Shown: positions 11,028 to 21,944, numbered from the stretch's first letter. The stretch is 64,000 nucleotides of DNA from Timema cristinae (GCA_039000515.1 JBCFYV010000012.1:123100605-123164604); one strand, 5' to 3'. The notes: a model not told the origin generated them from the sequence alone. Program-made: numbers and translations.

Positions 11028-13187
11028 TAGGTTAGTTTCGAGTTTCAACAAATATAGTTTAAAACGTGGATCTTCAAGTAAACCCTTTATATACGTATTT
11101 TTAGAGTACTTATTTTGTAATGCAAAAAAATTAGGCTATTTTATATGAATAAGAGAGAATCGATATAAGCAGTGGTGGTTTGTCCTAAAGGACACAAGGT
11201 CACATGCAGTCCCACCCAAACATCACGTTACACATGCAAATAATTATAAACTATAATGATATTAAGTTATATAAACAAGAGAAATAATAAAATTGAAATA
11301 AACTTTTTCTAGATTTTTAAAAAAATTATGACTAATCGAAAACCTTCAAACAAAAATATCTTCCTGATCGGAGCATAATATTGAATGTTCTCTAAGTTCA
11401 CAGCGGAATTGTGGGAGGAGAGGAGGGGCATTGACGTGCAGAACACTGGACTCAAGATTAAAGGGGGTACATCACATGTTGACGGGTGCCCTATATAGTA
11501 CAACGAGAGAGAGTGTGTGTGTGTGTGTGTGTGTTGGGGGGGGGGGGAGTCCAGTTCAGTGTTGTCAACTCAATCTAGTTAGTGAGATTTTTAGCTTTTT
11601 AAAATTATATATTAGTTTTTTTTCTAGTGGAAAACCTTAGTAATTATTTACTTCAATTTTTTTTATCTTGTGTCTGTATGACTCTAAGTGTGACATAGAT
11701 GAAACTAAGCTTTGTATAAGTGTATAAGTGGTTCTGCTGCTGTTTAGAAGTAAGATTCCTGCTGGTGATTTCCCACCTCAGAATTCAATCGAAGTCTTTT
11801 TATGGGGATTCCCTGTGTTTTTTTTTTATCTCCGCCGTCTAGTTAGTAGTGAATTGTGACTCCAGTTGCTTACGAGAACGACATTGGCATTTGATTACCG
11901 TTGCTATCTTCGTTCAACTGTTGTTGTGTTTAAAAAAAATCCTGATATTAATTATGTGTAGTACATTATTAATATTTTATATTAATACTATATACTATAA
12001 TATTATACTAATATTTTATCAAAAGCTTTTAATTAAGAATAAAGGTAGGCCACTGCCAAATTTAAGTATAAACTGTTATTATTCAAATAAATAACGTACC
12101 TATTATATACATACTTAAACATGTTGTTCCCTTACAGGTTAGGCCAGAAGCTATGCATATAACTAAAAAAAAACTCTGTACTTAATCCATACTCACTAAC
12201 TTTCTCAACACTTCCTTATCCTCACTCCCTTCGTTTCAACAACATCCATACACAGTCATACACGCTCTTTTATTCTTAAAATTGTTAATTTTTCTCTTTT
12301 TCTTGTCATATTCATTAATAAAAATATTTATGATAAATAGAAGTGAGTGTTTGGTTGTGAACTAACTAATAAATTATTCTGCATCTTTTGTTTGATTTCG
12401 AAGAAAGAATATTTTATGTGGATTAAGGTGGTGTTGCTAAATTAAAACATTTATCAGAAAGCACGAAGAAACCTGAGTTATCATTAAAACATATAAATTC
12501 TGGAGCAATTAAGTAGTACGCATTTTCAAACACAAAAAAACAAAATCACAACTAAAACGTTGATAACAACACATACATGTTACGTCGCTTGATTATGTAT
12601 GTTAAATTTTGTGGGACCTTTGAATTAGCTTTACGTGATCATGGTGAAAGAGTTACTTCTGATAATTGTGTGTTTAATTAAGTTTAATTGATTTTACAGC
12701 CAAATTAGATTCCGCTCTTACCTTACATTTGAAAGAATTAAATTTATTTAAAGGTACATACCTCCAAAACCATACAAAATGAACTTTTGGATTCAATGTT
12801 TCAATTTTATGAAACGGTAGTAATGACGCAAATGAATTCATCAAATTTTATTTCAGAAAAAAGGACGAACTTTCATTACAAAATATAAATAATAAGTAAT
12901 TTAATATTTTTATCATTTTTTTATTTTCAATTTTGTATTCTCCCATAAAAAAGAGTCACGAGCCACCACTGGGCATAAGTAAAACTTTAAACACAGCATT
13001 TAGTTATAGGACACTGTATTATTCTTTTGAATATCTCACTTTCTTCTATGAATTATCTATATTAATTAAATGCTATGCATTAATATGAACCCAACCTATT
13101 TTAGAAATATTATTTCTCTTTCAAGATTAAAGTTTTATAATATTAATTTTCCACATATTTATCATGTGTCAGAGAGTTGAGTACCAT
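11028..13187 (+). other. Non-coding tail of duplication copy A
   Basis: AT-rich sequence with a (GT)n plus poly-G tract at about 11508-11548. That tract is much shorter in copy B. I see no gene. The duplication ends at 13187. Confidence 0.6.
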
Positions 13188-13403
13188 GTAATGTAACTGA
13201 TTTGCCCCTAAAAAGTATGTGAAAGCATTGACAATAATATCGTCCTAATTTTATAAACGTCTTATTTCATTTAAATTATATAGTATATTAAATGGCGCTT
13301 AAAGCACTTCTTCTTCTAAGAAGGCAAAAGCCACTGAACAGTGACGTCACGCACGTGACAGAAGTCAAGTCATGTTGACAATATATATATTTTTCAAATA
13401 ATA

Positions 13404-13605
13404 ACTTCCTCTTCTCGATGGTTCGAAGAGAGATTTTAAAATGTAACTTGAGTCTTTTTCCGGCTCTCGAAGCTTCGAGTAGAACAGAGATGTTTTTGTC
13501 TTGTATTTTGTTTTTCTAAACTAAACCTTCTCGAAGCTTCCATGACCAAGGAATATATACAAGGGATTGTGCAACTTAAAGTCAGTTGTCAGTGTTCAGT
13601 TGGGA
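13404..13605 (+). promoter_or_regulatory. Candidate heat-shock promoter
   Basis: A cluster of heat-shock elements (alternating TTC and GAA five bases apart) precedes a core promoter. The best is TTCTCGAAGCTTC at 13528-13540. Others are GAAGCTTC at 13469-13476 and TTC/GAA blocks near 13406-13427. A TATA box (AATATATACA) lies at 13552-13561, and about 30 bp further are three TCAGT initiator-like motifs (13583-13600). The layout is that of an insect hsp gene reading rightwards. No hsp coding sequence follows before the gap at 13899. Confidence 0.65.
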
Positions 13606-13804
13606 GTTGGGAGTTTGGCGTCTAGCAACACCTGTCCGCGCTAGCCCGCGTATAGTTCAACATGATCTATTTTCGCATTAATTAAACTAATTCAGCAATA
13701 AAAAACATATCAAAATGAAAAGTGTAGTAATCATAATTCTTCAATAGGCGCCCATCGCGGTAACGTAATTCCAGAACGTTACAATTGGCTTCCCAACTTA
13801 GGGG
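13606..13804 (+). other. Putative transcribed leader of the heat-shock unit
   Basis: Sequence downstream of the inferred start site. I see no long ORF. It may be a 5' untranslated region whose coding part is lost in the gap, or a non-coding RNA. Confidence 0.3.
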
Positions 13805-13898
13805 CACGAATTATCTCCCCGAGATACAGCACGAGATACAGCACGAATTATCTCCCCGAGATACAGCACGAATTACTTCCCCGAGATACAGCACAATA
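13805..13898. repeat. 25 bp tandem repeat at gap edge
   Basis: Three to four units of GAATTATCTCCCCGAGATAC plus AGCAC, one of them shortened. The array runs into the N gap, so the real array is probably longer and caused the assembly break. Confidence 0.85.
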
Positions 13899-13998
13899 NN
13901 NNNNNNNNNNNNNNNNNNNNNNNNNNNNNNNNNNNNNNNNNNNNNNNNNNNNNNNNNNNNNNNNNNNNNNNNNNNNNNNNNNNNNNNNNNNNNNNNNN
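13899..13998. other. Assembly gap, 100 N
   Basis: Exactly 100 N, a conventional placeholder for a gap of unknown size. A heat-shock-regulated gene body and the third MIF exon could both lie inside it. Confidence 0.99.
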
Positions 13999-14210
13999 AT
14001 ACATCTTTGAGATAAGAAATACACAAAATTGTAAGAAATACAATTAAATGACTTTTATTTTAAATAATATTTGATACAATCAAGCTTTTTCGAGTTATAG
14101 GAATATATACATAAATTAAATAAAGCTTTTGGAAACGAGGAGTTGAAAATGCACATAACCAAACATGTGTTTCTGTAACAGTGTATATTCATGATAGAGC
14201 GAGTACCTAC

Positions 14211-14383
14211 CTGTCCTTGGGGATGCCGAGATGATTGAAGAGGTGCTCCGAGAGGACAGCAGCGTGCTTCTGGTTGTCTTCAGGACCCATCAGACCGATA
14301 CACAGGAGCATCGCGTTTCCTGCTGGAGCAGTGGATCCTTTCCAGGACAGGAGAACGTCGGGGATCACTTCCGCCATGCAGTA
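14211..14383 (-). CDS. MIF exon 2
   Basis: It is 173 bp, starts TACTGCATGGCG after the acceptor GTTCCAG and ends GGACAG before GTAGGT. It gives residues 37-93 and two bases of the next codon. Its first 15 bases are reiterated in the 66 bp array directly upstream in the intron. Confidence 0.88.
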
Positions 14384-16807
14384 CTGGAACAAGGACTGAG
14401 AGGTTGGTACTCCTGGCTATGGTATGGGAACAGGTTCCGTTATGTAGTACTGGAAAAAGAACTGAGAGGTTGGTACTCCTGGCTATGGTATGGGAACAGG
14501 TTCCGTTATGTAGTACTGGAACAAGGACTGAGAGGTTGGTACTCCTGGCTATGGTATGGGAACAGGTTCCGCCATGCAGTACTGGAACAAGGACTGAGAG
14601 GTTGGTACTCCTGGCTATGGTATGGGAACAGGTTCCGTTATGTAGTACTGGAACAAGGACTGAGAGGTTGGTACTCCTGGCTATGGTATGGGAACAGGTT
14701 CCGTTATGTAGGACATTTTCCTAATTAATTATTATCATACTTTCTACTCTATTTTTAAATATTGAAATAATGGTTCAACGTTAAAAAAGAACCACATGAA
14801 TTTCATTCAGAAGTATTTATTTCCAGATCGGTATGTCACGTATGTGCCCTCAGTTGACCTTGAAAGTTATCAGCTTAGCTTGGTTCCACTATGGTGTAAT
14901 TTAATAGATAGTACCATAATATTACATTCCTAATGGTCTCGTCCCTGGTTATGATGAAATCAGTGGACAAACAAAGATACATCCAATTGCACACCCATAA
15001 GATTCCTCTAAGATTTGAACTATGCAGACGAACTATGTCAACTCGATCACAGTTGCCAGGATATGACACAAGCGTCAGTGATCCATCGGTCAAAGCACCA
15101 GAAGTTGGCTTAAAGAACAACGCCAATAAGAGGAAAGTGATAAGACTCAATTACCACCATACCACATAATTTAGCATCGGCTAGTAGTTAAAGAGGTAGG
15201 CAAGTTCTGATGTCTGGGAAGTATCACAACCGCTGATTGAGGCAGAGAAGAAGATATCAAGAGCCGAATCAAATGGTTATGGGGAATTTATCATCTTGAG
15301 ACCAATCTGGATGTGCAGAGAATTAATAATACATAATAGACCGAGGATCTTTCAGAGCAATGTTAAGTCGACCCTCCTCTGCAGATGTGATGCATGGAAA
15401 ACAAGCAGATGACCCTCGACCCAGAGACTGGAAACATAAACAGATGGCTAAGTAATATAATGGACCTATGGTGGAAAAAAGCAGTGTAGAATGATTATCT
15501 GTGAAGTGAAAACAAGCAAAATCCCATCCATCTGGAGAACAAGGATTGCTCAGTGAAGGACCGTCAATGGAGAAGGCAGAAAACTCGGAAGTTCATGTGG
15601 ACGATCTCAAAATTGTGGCAGATAATATAATTTATTGGCAAAGTTTCGTTGCGGTCCTATGCTCCGCATAAGGAGGTAGGGTCATTTTAAATTTGCATGG
15701 TATAATCAGTCAAGGAAAGGCTGCTTTCTTTATTTGTTCCACTATGTTTTATCTTATAAGATATGTCTTAAAATTAAATTAGACGTTGCTTGGAAAATGA
15801 CACCTGGTCATAAGAACGGATCTTATGGTATTTGTCTTAAAAGTACTGTGTGATAGAGCACCGAGATGCGCTGCAGACGTTTATAAAACCCGCATTATTT
15901 AAGATGTCTGATATTTTAAAATATGGTTTTCACCAAAATGGAGGCTAAAGTTATCAGCAGGTTTTTGACCATTTAAAAAGTTTAAATCTTACGTTTAAAG
16001 TTTTTTCAAGATCCACGACAATTCACGCAAAAATTTGAAGTTCTTCTGCGTTTAAACCGTCCTCTTAACGCGACAGTGCTTTACCCCTGAACTGTTACGT
16101 GTTCACTGAATATGTGATGGACCTTTGAATGTATCGTTTCCTCGAGCTATCAAAGAAATTACACCATTTGGTGACTCGGCGTTGGTGAAGTCAGTAAAGA
16201 TAAGACTTCTACCTACACCATATGGTGACTCGGCGTTGGTGAAGTCAGTAAAGATAAGACTTCTACCTACACCATATGGTAACTCGGCGTTGGTGAAGTC
16301 AGTAAAGATAAGACTCCTACCTACACCATATGGTGACTCGGCGTTGGTGAAGTCAGTAAAGATAAGACTTCTACCTACACCATATGGTGACTCGGCGTTG
16401 GTGAAGTCAGTAAAGATAAGACTTCTACCTACACCATATGGTGACTTGGCGTTGGTGAAGTCAGTAAAGATAAGACTTCTATCTTTAAAGTTCAGTTGAG
16501 GGGACATGTAAAGAGATTACACCATAATATAGCTGTTTACAGTCTATTTAATCCAGTAAAGTCAGTGGCTTGGTCGATATATCCGGTAATAAACATTCAG
16601 AGGAGAGTAGATTATAGTTTTGAGGTTCTGTGATAAAATATCGAAGAGAGAGTTCACTCTATAATATTTATGTCTCCATCCGATGAACTGGTAACATACC
16701 TCCTTGCCTCTGCCTAAAGTCTTAGCCATGACTGCCGTTGTTAGGTTCAGAAACTCAGGAGTGATCTTGCTTCTAGGGACGTTGGTCTCCAGTCGGAACA
16801 AAGGCAT
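14211..16807 (-). CDS. Macrophage migration inhibitory factor homologue (exons 1-2)
   Basis: MIF proteins are small tautomerase-fold proteins that form trimers; the proline after the initiator Met is the catalytic base. Insect forms are linked to immunity and, in aphids, to saliva. Exon 1 (16807-16700) starts MPLFRLETNVPRSKITPEF and ends LGRGKE before a GTATGT donor. Exon 2 (14383-14211) carries EVIPDVLLSW, then PAGNAMLLCIG and KHAAVLSEHLFNHLGIPKD, before a GTAGGT donor. Coding lengths of 108 and 173 bp equal those of the vertebrate MIF gene, a strong sign of a genuine intron-bearing orthologue. Both exons are open. The third exon, with the C-terminal strand, was not found to the left; it may lie in the gap at 13899-13998. 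The intron holds two minisatellites and a LINE relic. Confidence 0.88.
14384..14712 (-). repeat. 66 bp minisatellite of duplicated MIF 3' splice sites
   Basis: About five units of 66 bp lie directly upstream of MIF exon 2 (minus strand). Each holds about 51 bp of intron end, with the acceptor CCTTGTTCCAG or a close variant, plus the first 13-15 bases of exon 2 (TACTGCATGGCGGAA or TACTACATAACGGAA). Four decoy acceptors place an exon start at 14449, 14515, 14581 and 14647. Reading on from a decoy gives a PVPIP-like tail and then an in-frame TAG. Plus-strand readings are open but look non-coding. Confidence 0.92.
14713..14959. other. MIF intron, unique sequence
   Basis: AT-rich intron sequence between the 66 bp array and the LINE relic; nothing further seen. 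Confidence 0.5.
14960..15660 (+). pseudogene. Degenerate non-LTR retrotransposon (reverse transcriptase end)
   Basis: Broken frames carry fragments typical of the C-terminal reverse transcriptase region of insect LINEs: EVGLKNNANKRKVIRLN near 15100, KKISRAESNG near 15252 and RIFQSNVKSTLLCRCDAWK near 15347-15402. Stops and frameshifts separate them, so it is inactive. It lies in the MIF intron on the opposite strand. The LINE clade cannot be told from these pieces. Confidence 0.6.
15661..16164. other. MIF intron, no feature seen
   Basis: Unique-looking intron sequence without recognisable coding content or repeat. Confidence 0.5.
16165..16490. repeat. 54 bp minisatellite in MIF intron
   Basis: Six tandem units of 54 bp centred on CTCGGCGTTGGTGAAGTCAG and ending in CACCATATGG. 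As 54 is a multiple of three, frames stay open on both strands and give 18-residue protein-like repeats. I regard these as by-products, since the array lies in the MIF intron. Confidence 0.9.
16700..16807 (-). CDS. MIF exon 1
   Basis: It is 108 bp and 36 codons, from ATG at 16807 to GAG before the donor GTATGT. The start is chosen because Pro must follow Met in the MIF active site. An upstream in-frame ATG would add 15 residues and bury that proline. A TATA-like stretch lies about 75 bp upstream (16874-16886). Confidence 0.88.
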
Positions 16808-16869
16808 GATGAAGGCAACTAGAACATTGTCGGGCAAACTGTAATACCACACATCTCTAGCTGCGGATC

Positions 16870-17440
16870 GACCTGATATATAAAAGGCAAAACTCCCTCA
16901 CTCACTCATAACAGTATTTCTCCAACCTCTGGACCTGTAAACTTGAAATTTTGGTTACCAGGAAGGTAGAGGGACCGCCTCTTATAACCATCAAAAACTA
17001 AAATTGAGAAATTTAAAAATGGGGCTCCAGGAAATGGAAGGCCAATAATTAGAAGAAGAAAAAAGTTACATGAGGTAGAAAATTAAAATTTGGGTTATGG
17101 GCAGAGATAAAACTAGAGATGACTAAATACATCTTTAAATTTGGATAAAAGGGGATATGGGTTTCAAGAAAATCTATTTTATATCTTTTTTTCCCCTTAG
17201 TAAACTAGGTAGCCTTAATTTTAATGTTGATATATAATTCCAAAAACTTCTCGGGGGATCATTAAATAAACCATAGGTTCCAAGATTTAACCCTATAGGT
17301 AAAATGGTTTTCCTCTAGTCCAAGATACAGACAGACAGACAGACAAACAGAGAAAGGACATCATGAAAACAAATTTTTTGTTTCAGGGGGTCATGAAACG
17401 TCGACATATCTCAAAATCTTGAGCTTGATTTAGGTATAGA
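16870..17440. repeat. Dispersed repeat with CACTCACTCAT and ACAGACAG motifs
   Basis: The stretch begins TATATAAAAGGCAAAACTCC, continues with CTCACTCACTCAT, and later has an ACAGACAGACAG tract and the block GGGTCATGAAACGTCGA near 17387-17404. The last block recurs near 20928-20945 with CAAAATCTTGAG after it. It is a dispersed repeat of unknown class. Its left edge touches the MIF promoter region. Confidence 0.55.
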
Positions 17441-18741
17441 TTAAAATTTAAACTTGGCAAAAACATAAATAAAACCATATAATATAATAGAATTGATGAA
17501 GTAAAAAAGGATCAGGTGGGAGAGGAGTTGGTGACTTGCAATATTTCCAAAATTATCATAAAATATTCTTTTAGGCATGGAAGAAAATTTAAATTTGCAA
17601 GTTTGTAAAAGGACCACCCCACAATAACCATAAAATCTCGAAAGATTGTAATTTAAAAATAAGGGGATGAAAATAGTTAATATAAAACAGTTACCTTGTG
17701 GATGCAATAGAAAGTGTGAATTTTTTATAGGTAGACGAAAAACTCTAAAGATAAACGAAAAATAAAACTATAGATTATTTTAAAGGGGATACGCGACAGC
17801 AAAGCTAAGCATCGAAGGATAAATCAGCACCTAGCTACGATATAACATCTAAAATAAACACATTCTGGGGACATATCTCGGTGAACCGTTATGTTCTTTG
17901 GAAAACCATGATGCTTATTATGCACTATGTTTCTGTAACAGAGTATATTATTTATTTATGCTTTTTTGTGAACTGTGATATTATTTTTTCTCAACATATT
18001 TCTGTAGAAATGTATTTTAGTTTGGTTTTCCTATTTTATGATAGTACTTAGGTAAATATTGCACTGTCAATAGATTGTGTTTGTTTGTGTACTCAGTTTG
18101 TGCATTAGGTAATATTTGGTCTCAAATATTACATTTATTATAATTTATTAATCACCATGATTGGTTTGTGGTTGCCATAGCTATCTTAGGTTTGTAAAAC
18201 GAGAAAACATCAACAAACGGGCAGCCGGATATTTAACGTTCCAATTTGATAAAGTTTTGGTGTTGCTTAACCATGTGAGTTTGTTGACATCAGATCTAGT
18301 AATTAAAATATAAGAACAATGTTTGTTTCCTCCCCTCTGCCAATGTTTGTCAAGATCAGCTGGAGCAGACTAGAAGCTCCGTTGATAGGACTGAGAAATT
18401 GTGTTGAGATTGCTATCAATTGGTCACGTGATACGTGATTACACAATGATACAACAGATTTCTACCAGGGGAGAACAAGGATGATGGCGTCCCACCCACT
18501 TAGAACCGGCAAATGTTAACCAGCGATACCATTAAATCTAACTCTTTTATTTAATGGTTTCATTTTAGCTTAGTACCGATTGAATTGACATGTAATGAGG
18601 ATTAAAATAATTTTACTCATAATTTGTTCTTTATTTTAATAAATTTTAGCTAAGCAGACACTAGAGGAACTACTAGACTGTACAATGTACATATAACAAA
18701 CAATAGGAATTAAAGTAAGTAATTTTAAAATTATATTTTTC
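17441..18741. other. Intergenic, no gene seen
   Basis: AT-rich sequence with short ORFs of biased composition only. A block TGTTTCTGTAACA near 17929 is also present near 14167 and may be part of a dispersed repeat. Confidence 0.5.
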
Positions 18742-19133
18742 TTAAGGCGGGGTGCTAGTGAGCGCGAGTTTAGTGCAGTATTTTTTAGTTTTTATAGCAC
18801 AAACATCTTTTGGCCAAAATAAATCAAATATTTCTTCTATAGAAACATAGAGTTTTGTTTTCTGCACATGCTAATCTCAACAGTTGCTGAATATCTGTCA
18901 TGAGCATGGCAGCATTTAGTGACAAACTTTTTAAATACAGAGAAAAGTTTGTCACTAAATGCCGCAATACTCATGACAGATATTCAACAACTGTTGATAT
19001 TAGCATGTGCAGAAAGATAAATTCTATGTTTCTATAGAAGAAATATTTGATTTATTCTGGCCAAAAAATGTTTGTGCTATAAAAACTGCAAAATTAATGC
19101 ACTAAACTCGCGCTCACTAGCACCCCGCCTTAA
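18742..19133. mobile_element. Foldback MITE, near-complete palindrome with TTAA ends
   Basis: Two arms of about 185 bp pair over almost their whole length around a short loop near 18931-18942. The ends are TTAA GGCGGGGTGCTAG and its complement CTAGCACCCCGCC TTAA. TTAA may be the target duplication, as in piggyBac-type insertion. There is no coding capacity. Arms have diverged by a few substitutions and small indels. Confidence 0.9.
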
Positions 19134-20160
19134 GTGAACGACCCGAAGGTTGGTTTGATGCTATTTCTATTTGGAGCTGGGCATGGAGTCAGCTTTTCAA
19201 CTGGTTAGTGCTGTCTGCACCATCTGGTATAAATCACATGTACTAAGGGATTTCTGGAAGTGTGATAGTTTCCTATTGCCCTCCATACTGAATTTATGTG
19301 AGCAATAATGAAAGAGCCTACCAATATTTCAGGAAACGTACTTTCACATACTTTCCAGGGTTCTCTTACTTGCCACAATCAACATGGGACCAACGGCTTA
19401 ACCTCCACTCCGAAGGAAGTTGTGCTACTGATTTGTATCGCTCAAGAAAAATCCATCGACCCCGGCTTGGTTTAAACCCACGATAATCGGGTCATGAGGC
19501 GAGAATTGACACCAATAACATGTTATTTTAGCTATTATTCTGACCAGATGGTCATTTAACTTGTGAGCCAGAGTCTTGAGTTGATATCCTGCCGAGGGTA
19601 TATTATTACATCCTGTGACGATCTGGCCTCGGTGGAAATAATGGACCTTGCTCGTCTCAACAAAATTCACTAGGAACCAGTGGCTCTTAGTCAATTGATT
19701 GGTTGTGGATTAACGGGGGCGGAGCTTCACGACAGTTTTGACGGAAGTGTTTTCAGAAACAGGGAGTAAGACTCTTATAAACAACCATCAAGAGATGATT
19801 GTTCGAAAGTTAAGCCATGGTCACGCGCTTTCCTTAGCGCGAAACTCCCACGTCGTGTGCTGTTCAATCCTTGCTGTAATACTGTATACTTAGACAATCC
19901 ATCAATAAATAGTGGTAGTCTTGTATTTCACTTGGAGCGCCACTATCTTCGTAACTCCCACGCAACACCCAATCCTCCAGGATTCCAACCCCTCACCCCT
20001 CGGTGTCTATCAAGTCAATAACTACCGATTGTGCCACGGTAGAGTTGTCGTTAGCGATAGTTATCGTGCACCGTGTAAAAGAGGGGGATTTACATTATGT
20101 ACTTATTTTAGAACGCATATATATGTGAGCTAAATGTGCGACTAAAAAGGAATAAGATTG
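19134..20160. repeat. Mixed dispersed repeats, SINE-like
   Basis: The block includes a stretch around 19370-19520 (GGCTTAACCTCCACTCCGAA and on) that reads like a dispersed insect repeat. Near 19955-20050 are tRNA-like pieces with CCAATCCTCCAGGATTCCAA. No coherent ORF. Confidence 0.4.
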
Positions 20161-20222
20161 GCATTAAGATAAATCTGTGCCGGGAGCAAGGATTGATCCC
20201 CGGACCCCCAGCCAGGTCACCC
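20161..20222 (-). mobile_element. SINE family A head fragment
   Basis: It matches the tRNA-like head of the SINE at 4273-4896 (GATAAATCTGTGCCGGGA and the complement of the B box). Body and tail are missing, so it is truncated. Confidence 0.7.
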
Positions 20223-20360
20223 AATATACATTGTTACTTAGGCCTACTCCATGACATTAGGAACTAGGAACACTGATACATAAAAATTGAGAAAAGATCA
20301 ACATCTTTGTCAACCGAAGAGCATAAGAATTAAATTAATTTTCAAAGACATGAATTAAAA

Positions 20361-20419
20361 GATGTATGTATGTATGTATGTATGTATGTATGTATGTATG
20401 TATGTATATATATATATAC

Positions 20420-20480
<61 letters not shown>
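20361..20480. repeat. (ATGT)n and (AT)n microsatellite
   Basis: A run of ATGT repeats passes into a run of AT with periodic ACATATAT interruptions. Confidence 0.97.
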
Positions 20481-20689
20481 CGCTTATAGCTCAGAAATTA
20501 TTAGTTCTATAAAAATATATTTCAAATAAAAGACTGTTATCTTTAATAGAACTACAACTTTTCAATAATAAATTATTTCGTATCTCAAATAGTTGCGGAG
20601 AAATGATGAAAATTTGAAAATTTCCTTTATGTTTAAGTACCCTCAAAATCATTTAAATAAGAAATTGAGAATGTTTATCATGTTTAAAA

Positions 20690-21000
20690 TAATAAACCGT
20701 GTCTATAAATAAAATTTAATCAAAATCGTTAAAGCGAATTTTGAGAAAATAGATTTGTTTCTCTTTTTGTCCTTCAGTAAACTACCCTTAAATTTAGGGT
20801 TAGATATTAATGTTAAAGCCCCCTCGTGGGGACCCTATGGAAACACCAGAAACCAAGTTTTAGCCCAATCGGTGAAGTAGTTTCGGCTCTGGCCCGAGGT
20901 ACAGACAGACGGCATTTTTGTTTCAAAGGGTCATGAAACGTCGAAATTTATCAAAATCTTGAGTTCGATTTTTATTTTTACGATCACAATACTTTATCTC
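20690..21000. repeat. Second copy of the ACAGACAG dispersed repeat
   Basis: It shares GGTCATGAAACGTCGA and CAAAATCTTGAG with 17387-17430, and the ACAGACAGACGG tract with the same element. Confidence 0.55.
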
Positions 21001-21836
21001 TGAAGTGTCGAGAGAAAGTGAAAATAGATTCCAAAAACAAAGGGTGATTGAGGTAACTTTGATTGGTTTTTGAGTCGCTAAGGGGCCCCAAAGGTGACAT
21101 AGTTTACAGGTAGATTATGTTGGTCGTGAAAGAATCCAAGGCTATAAACAATCAACATGTTTGCTTATCATGCTAATACGCACGAAGGGTCAATTTTGAT
21201 AAAGACCCAACAAATTAAATATTTAAAATTGTTTGGATTTTATCTTAATAAGACTTATATCTATACCAGTCTAGTTACCAATTTAGCTCACATATAAATA
21301 TATACATGTGCTATAGAATAAAAAACTTACTTTATTTCTATTTCTTGTGTATGTTGATAGTCTGGTGATTTATCTGTTGTATATTTAGGTAAAGTAGTTA
21401 AGTTTAATTGAAATATAAAACTAATCGTAGGTGAAATTTCTTAAACTCTAATAACATGTTATTCATTAAATCGGCACAAAGCTAAAATGAAACTGTTAAA
21501 TATAATATAATAGTGATACTAAATATAATAGTCAAATCTAAAATAGAGAAGTCGTTTGTTGGTTGTGAAATAATTGTGCACACACATAGTTTATTACTCA
21601 CAGATAAATAGTGTTTATAATTCGATATAAGGACTTTAACATTTGTTGTATTCTGTGGAGGATTTAGTCAAATTCTCTTTTTTTCTTGTGTGAAATTTGA
21701 CTTCCACGTCTAGAGAAATGTTGGTGAATATCTTTCAAGTCAACTATCATTAAGATTTTATTTACTTATTCTCATAAAACACGGCTCTATAGTTAATATT
21801 TCATCTGTTGATTTTCATAAAACACATTTGGTTAAA
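21001..21836. other. Intergenic, no gene seen
   Basis: AT-rich sequence. A piece near 21305-21480 (TTCTATTTCTTGTGT...AAATCGGCAC) resembles 22665-22815, suggesting two copies of an undefined dispersed repeat. Confidence 0.4.
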
Positions 21837-21944
21837 ATGATCTTCCTATGTAAGAACTGTTCAAATCTTTTACCAAGCTTACCAACCTGGCAAGGTCATA
21901 TGCGTTTACAACACGGGGAGTGTATTATAAAACCTTTTGTTTAG
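21837..21944 (+). CDS. Small ORF with a single C2H2 zinc-finger-like motif
   Basis: This 35-codon ORF reads MIFLCKNCSNLLPSL then a segment ending WQGHMRLQHG. The spacing C-x2-C-x12-H-x4-H fits a classical C2H2 finger. Such short fingers occur at the N-terminus of some insect transposon and zinc-finger proteins. I see no continuation in any frame beyond the TAG at 21942 and no clear donor site. It may be a remnant or a first-exon piece. Weak call. Confidence 0.25.
   Translation: MIFLCKNCSNLLPSLPTWQGHMRLQHGECIIKPFV

Larger units (their letters stand above)
1..13187 (+). repeat. Segmental duplication, copy A
   Basis: This block is colinear and nearly identical with 31311-43226, covering CYP6 exons, introns, a SINE with a nested MITE, and about 6 kb of non-coding DNA. 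Similarity stops abruptly after the shared bases GAGTTGAGTACCAT, at 13187 here and 43226 in the other copy. It is longer than copy B mainly because the 82 bp array has 18 units here and 2 there. The left limit lies outside the window. Confidence 0.95.

Noticed and set aside
14231..14728. 165-codon plus-strand ORF with 22-residue repeats
   Set aside because: It overlaps MIF exon 2 antisense and a 66 bp array. The period is a multiple of three, so openness is a by-product.
16103..16507. Protein-like 18-residue repeats on both strands
   Set aside because: The 54 bp array lies inside the MIF intron; both strands being open argues for period effects rather than coding.
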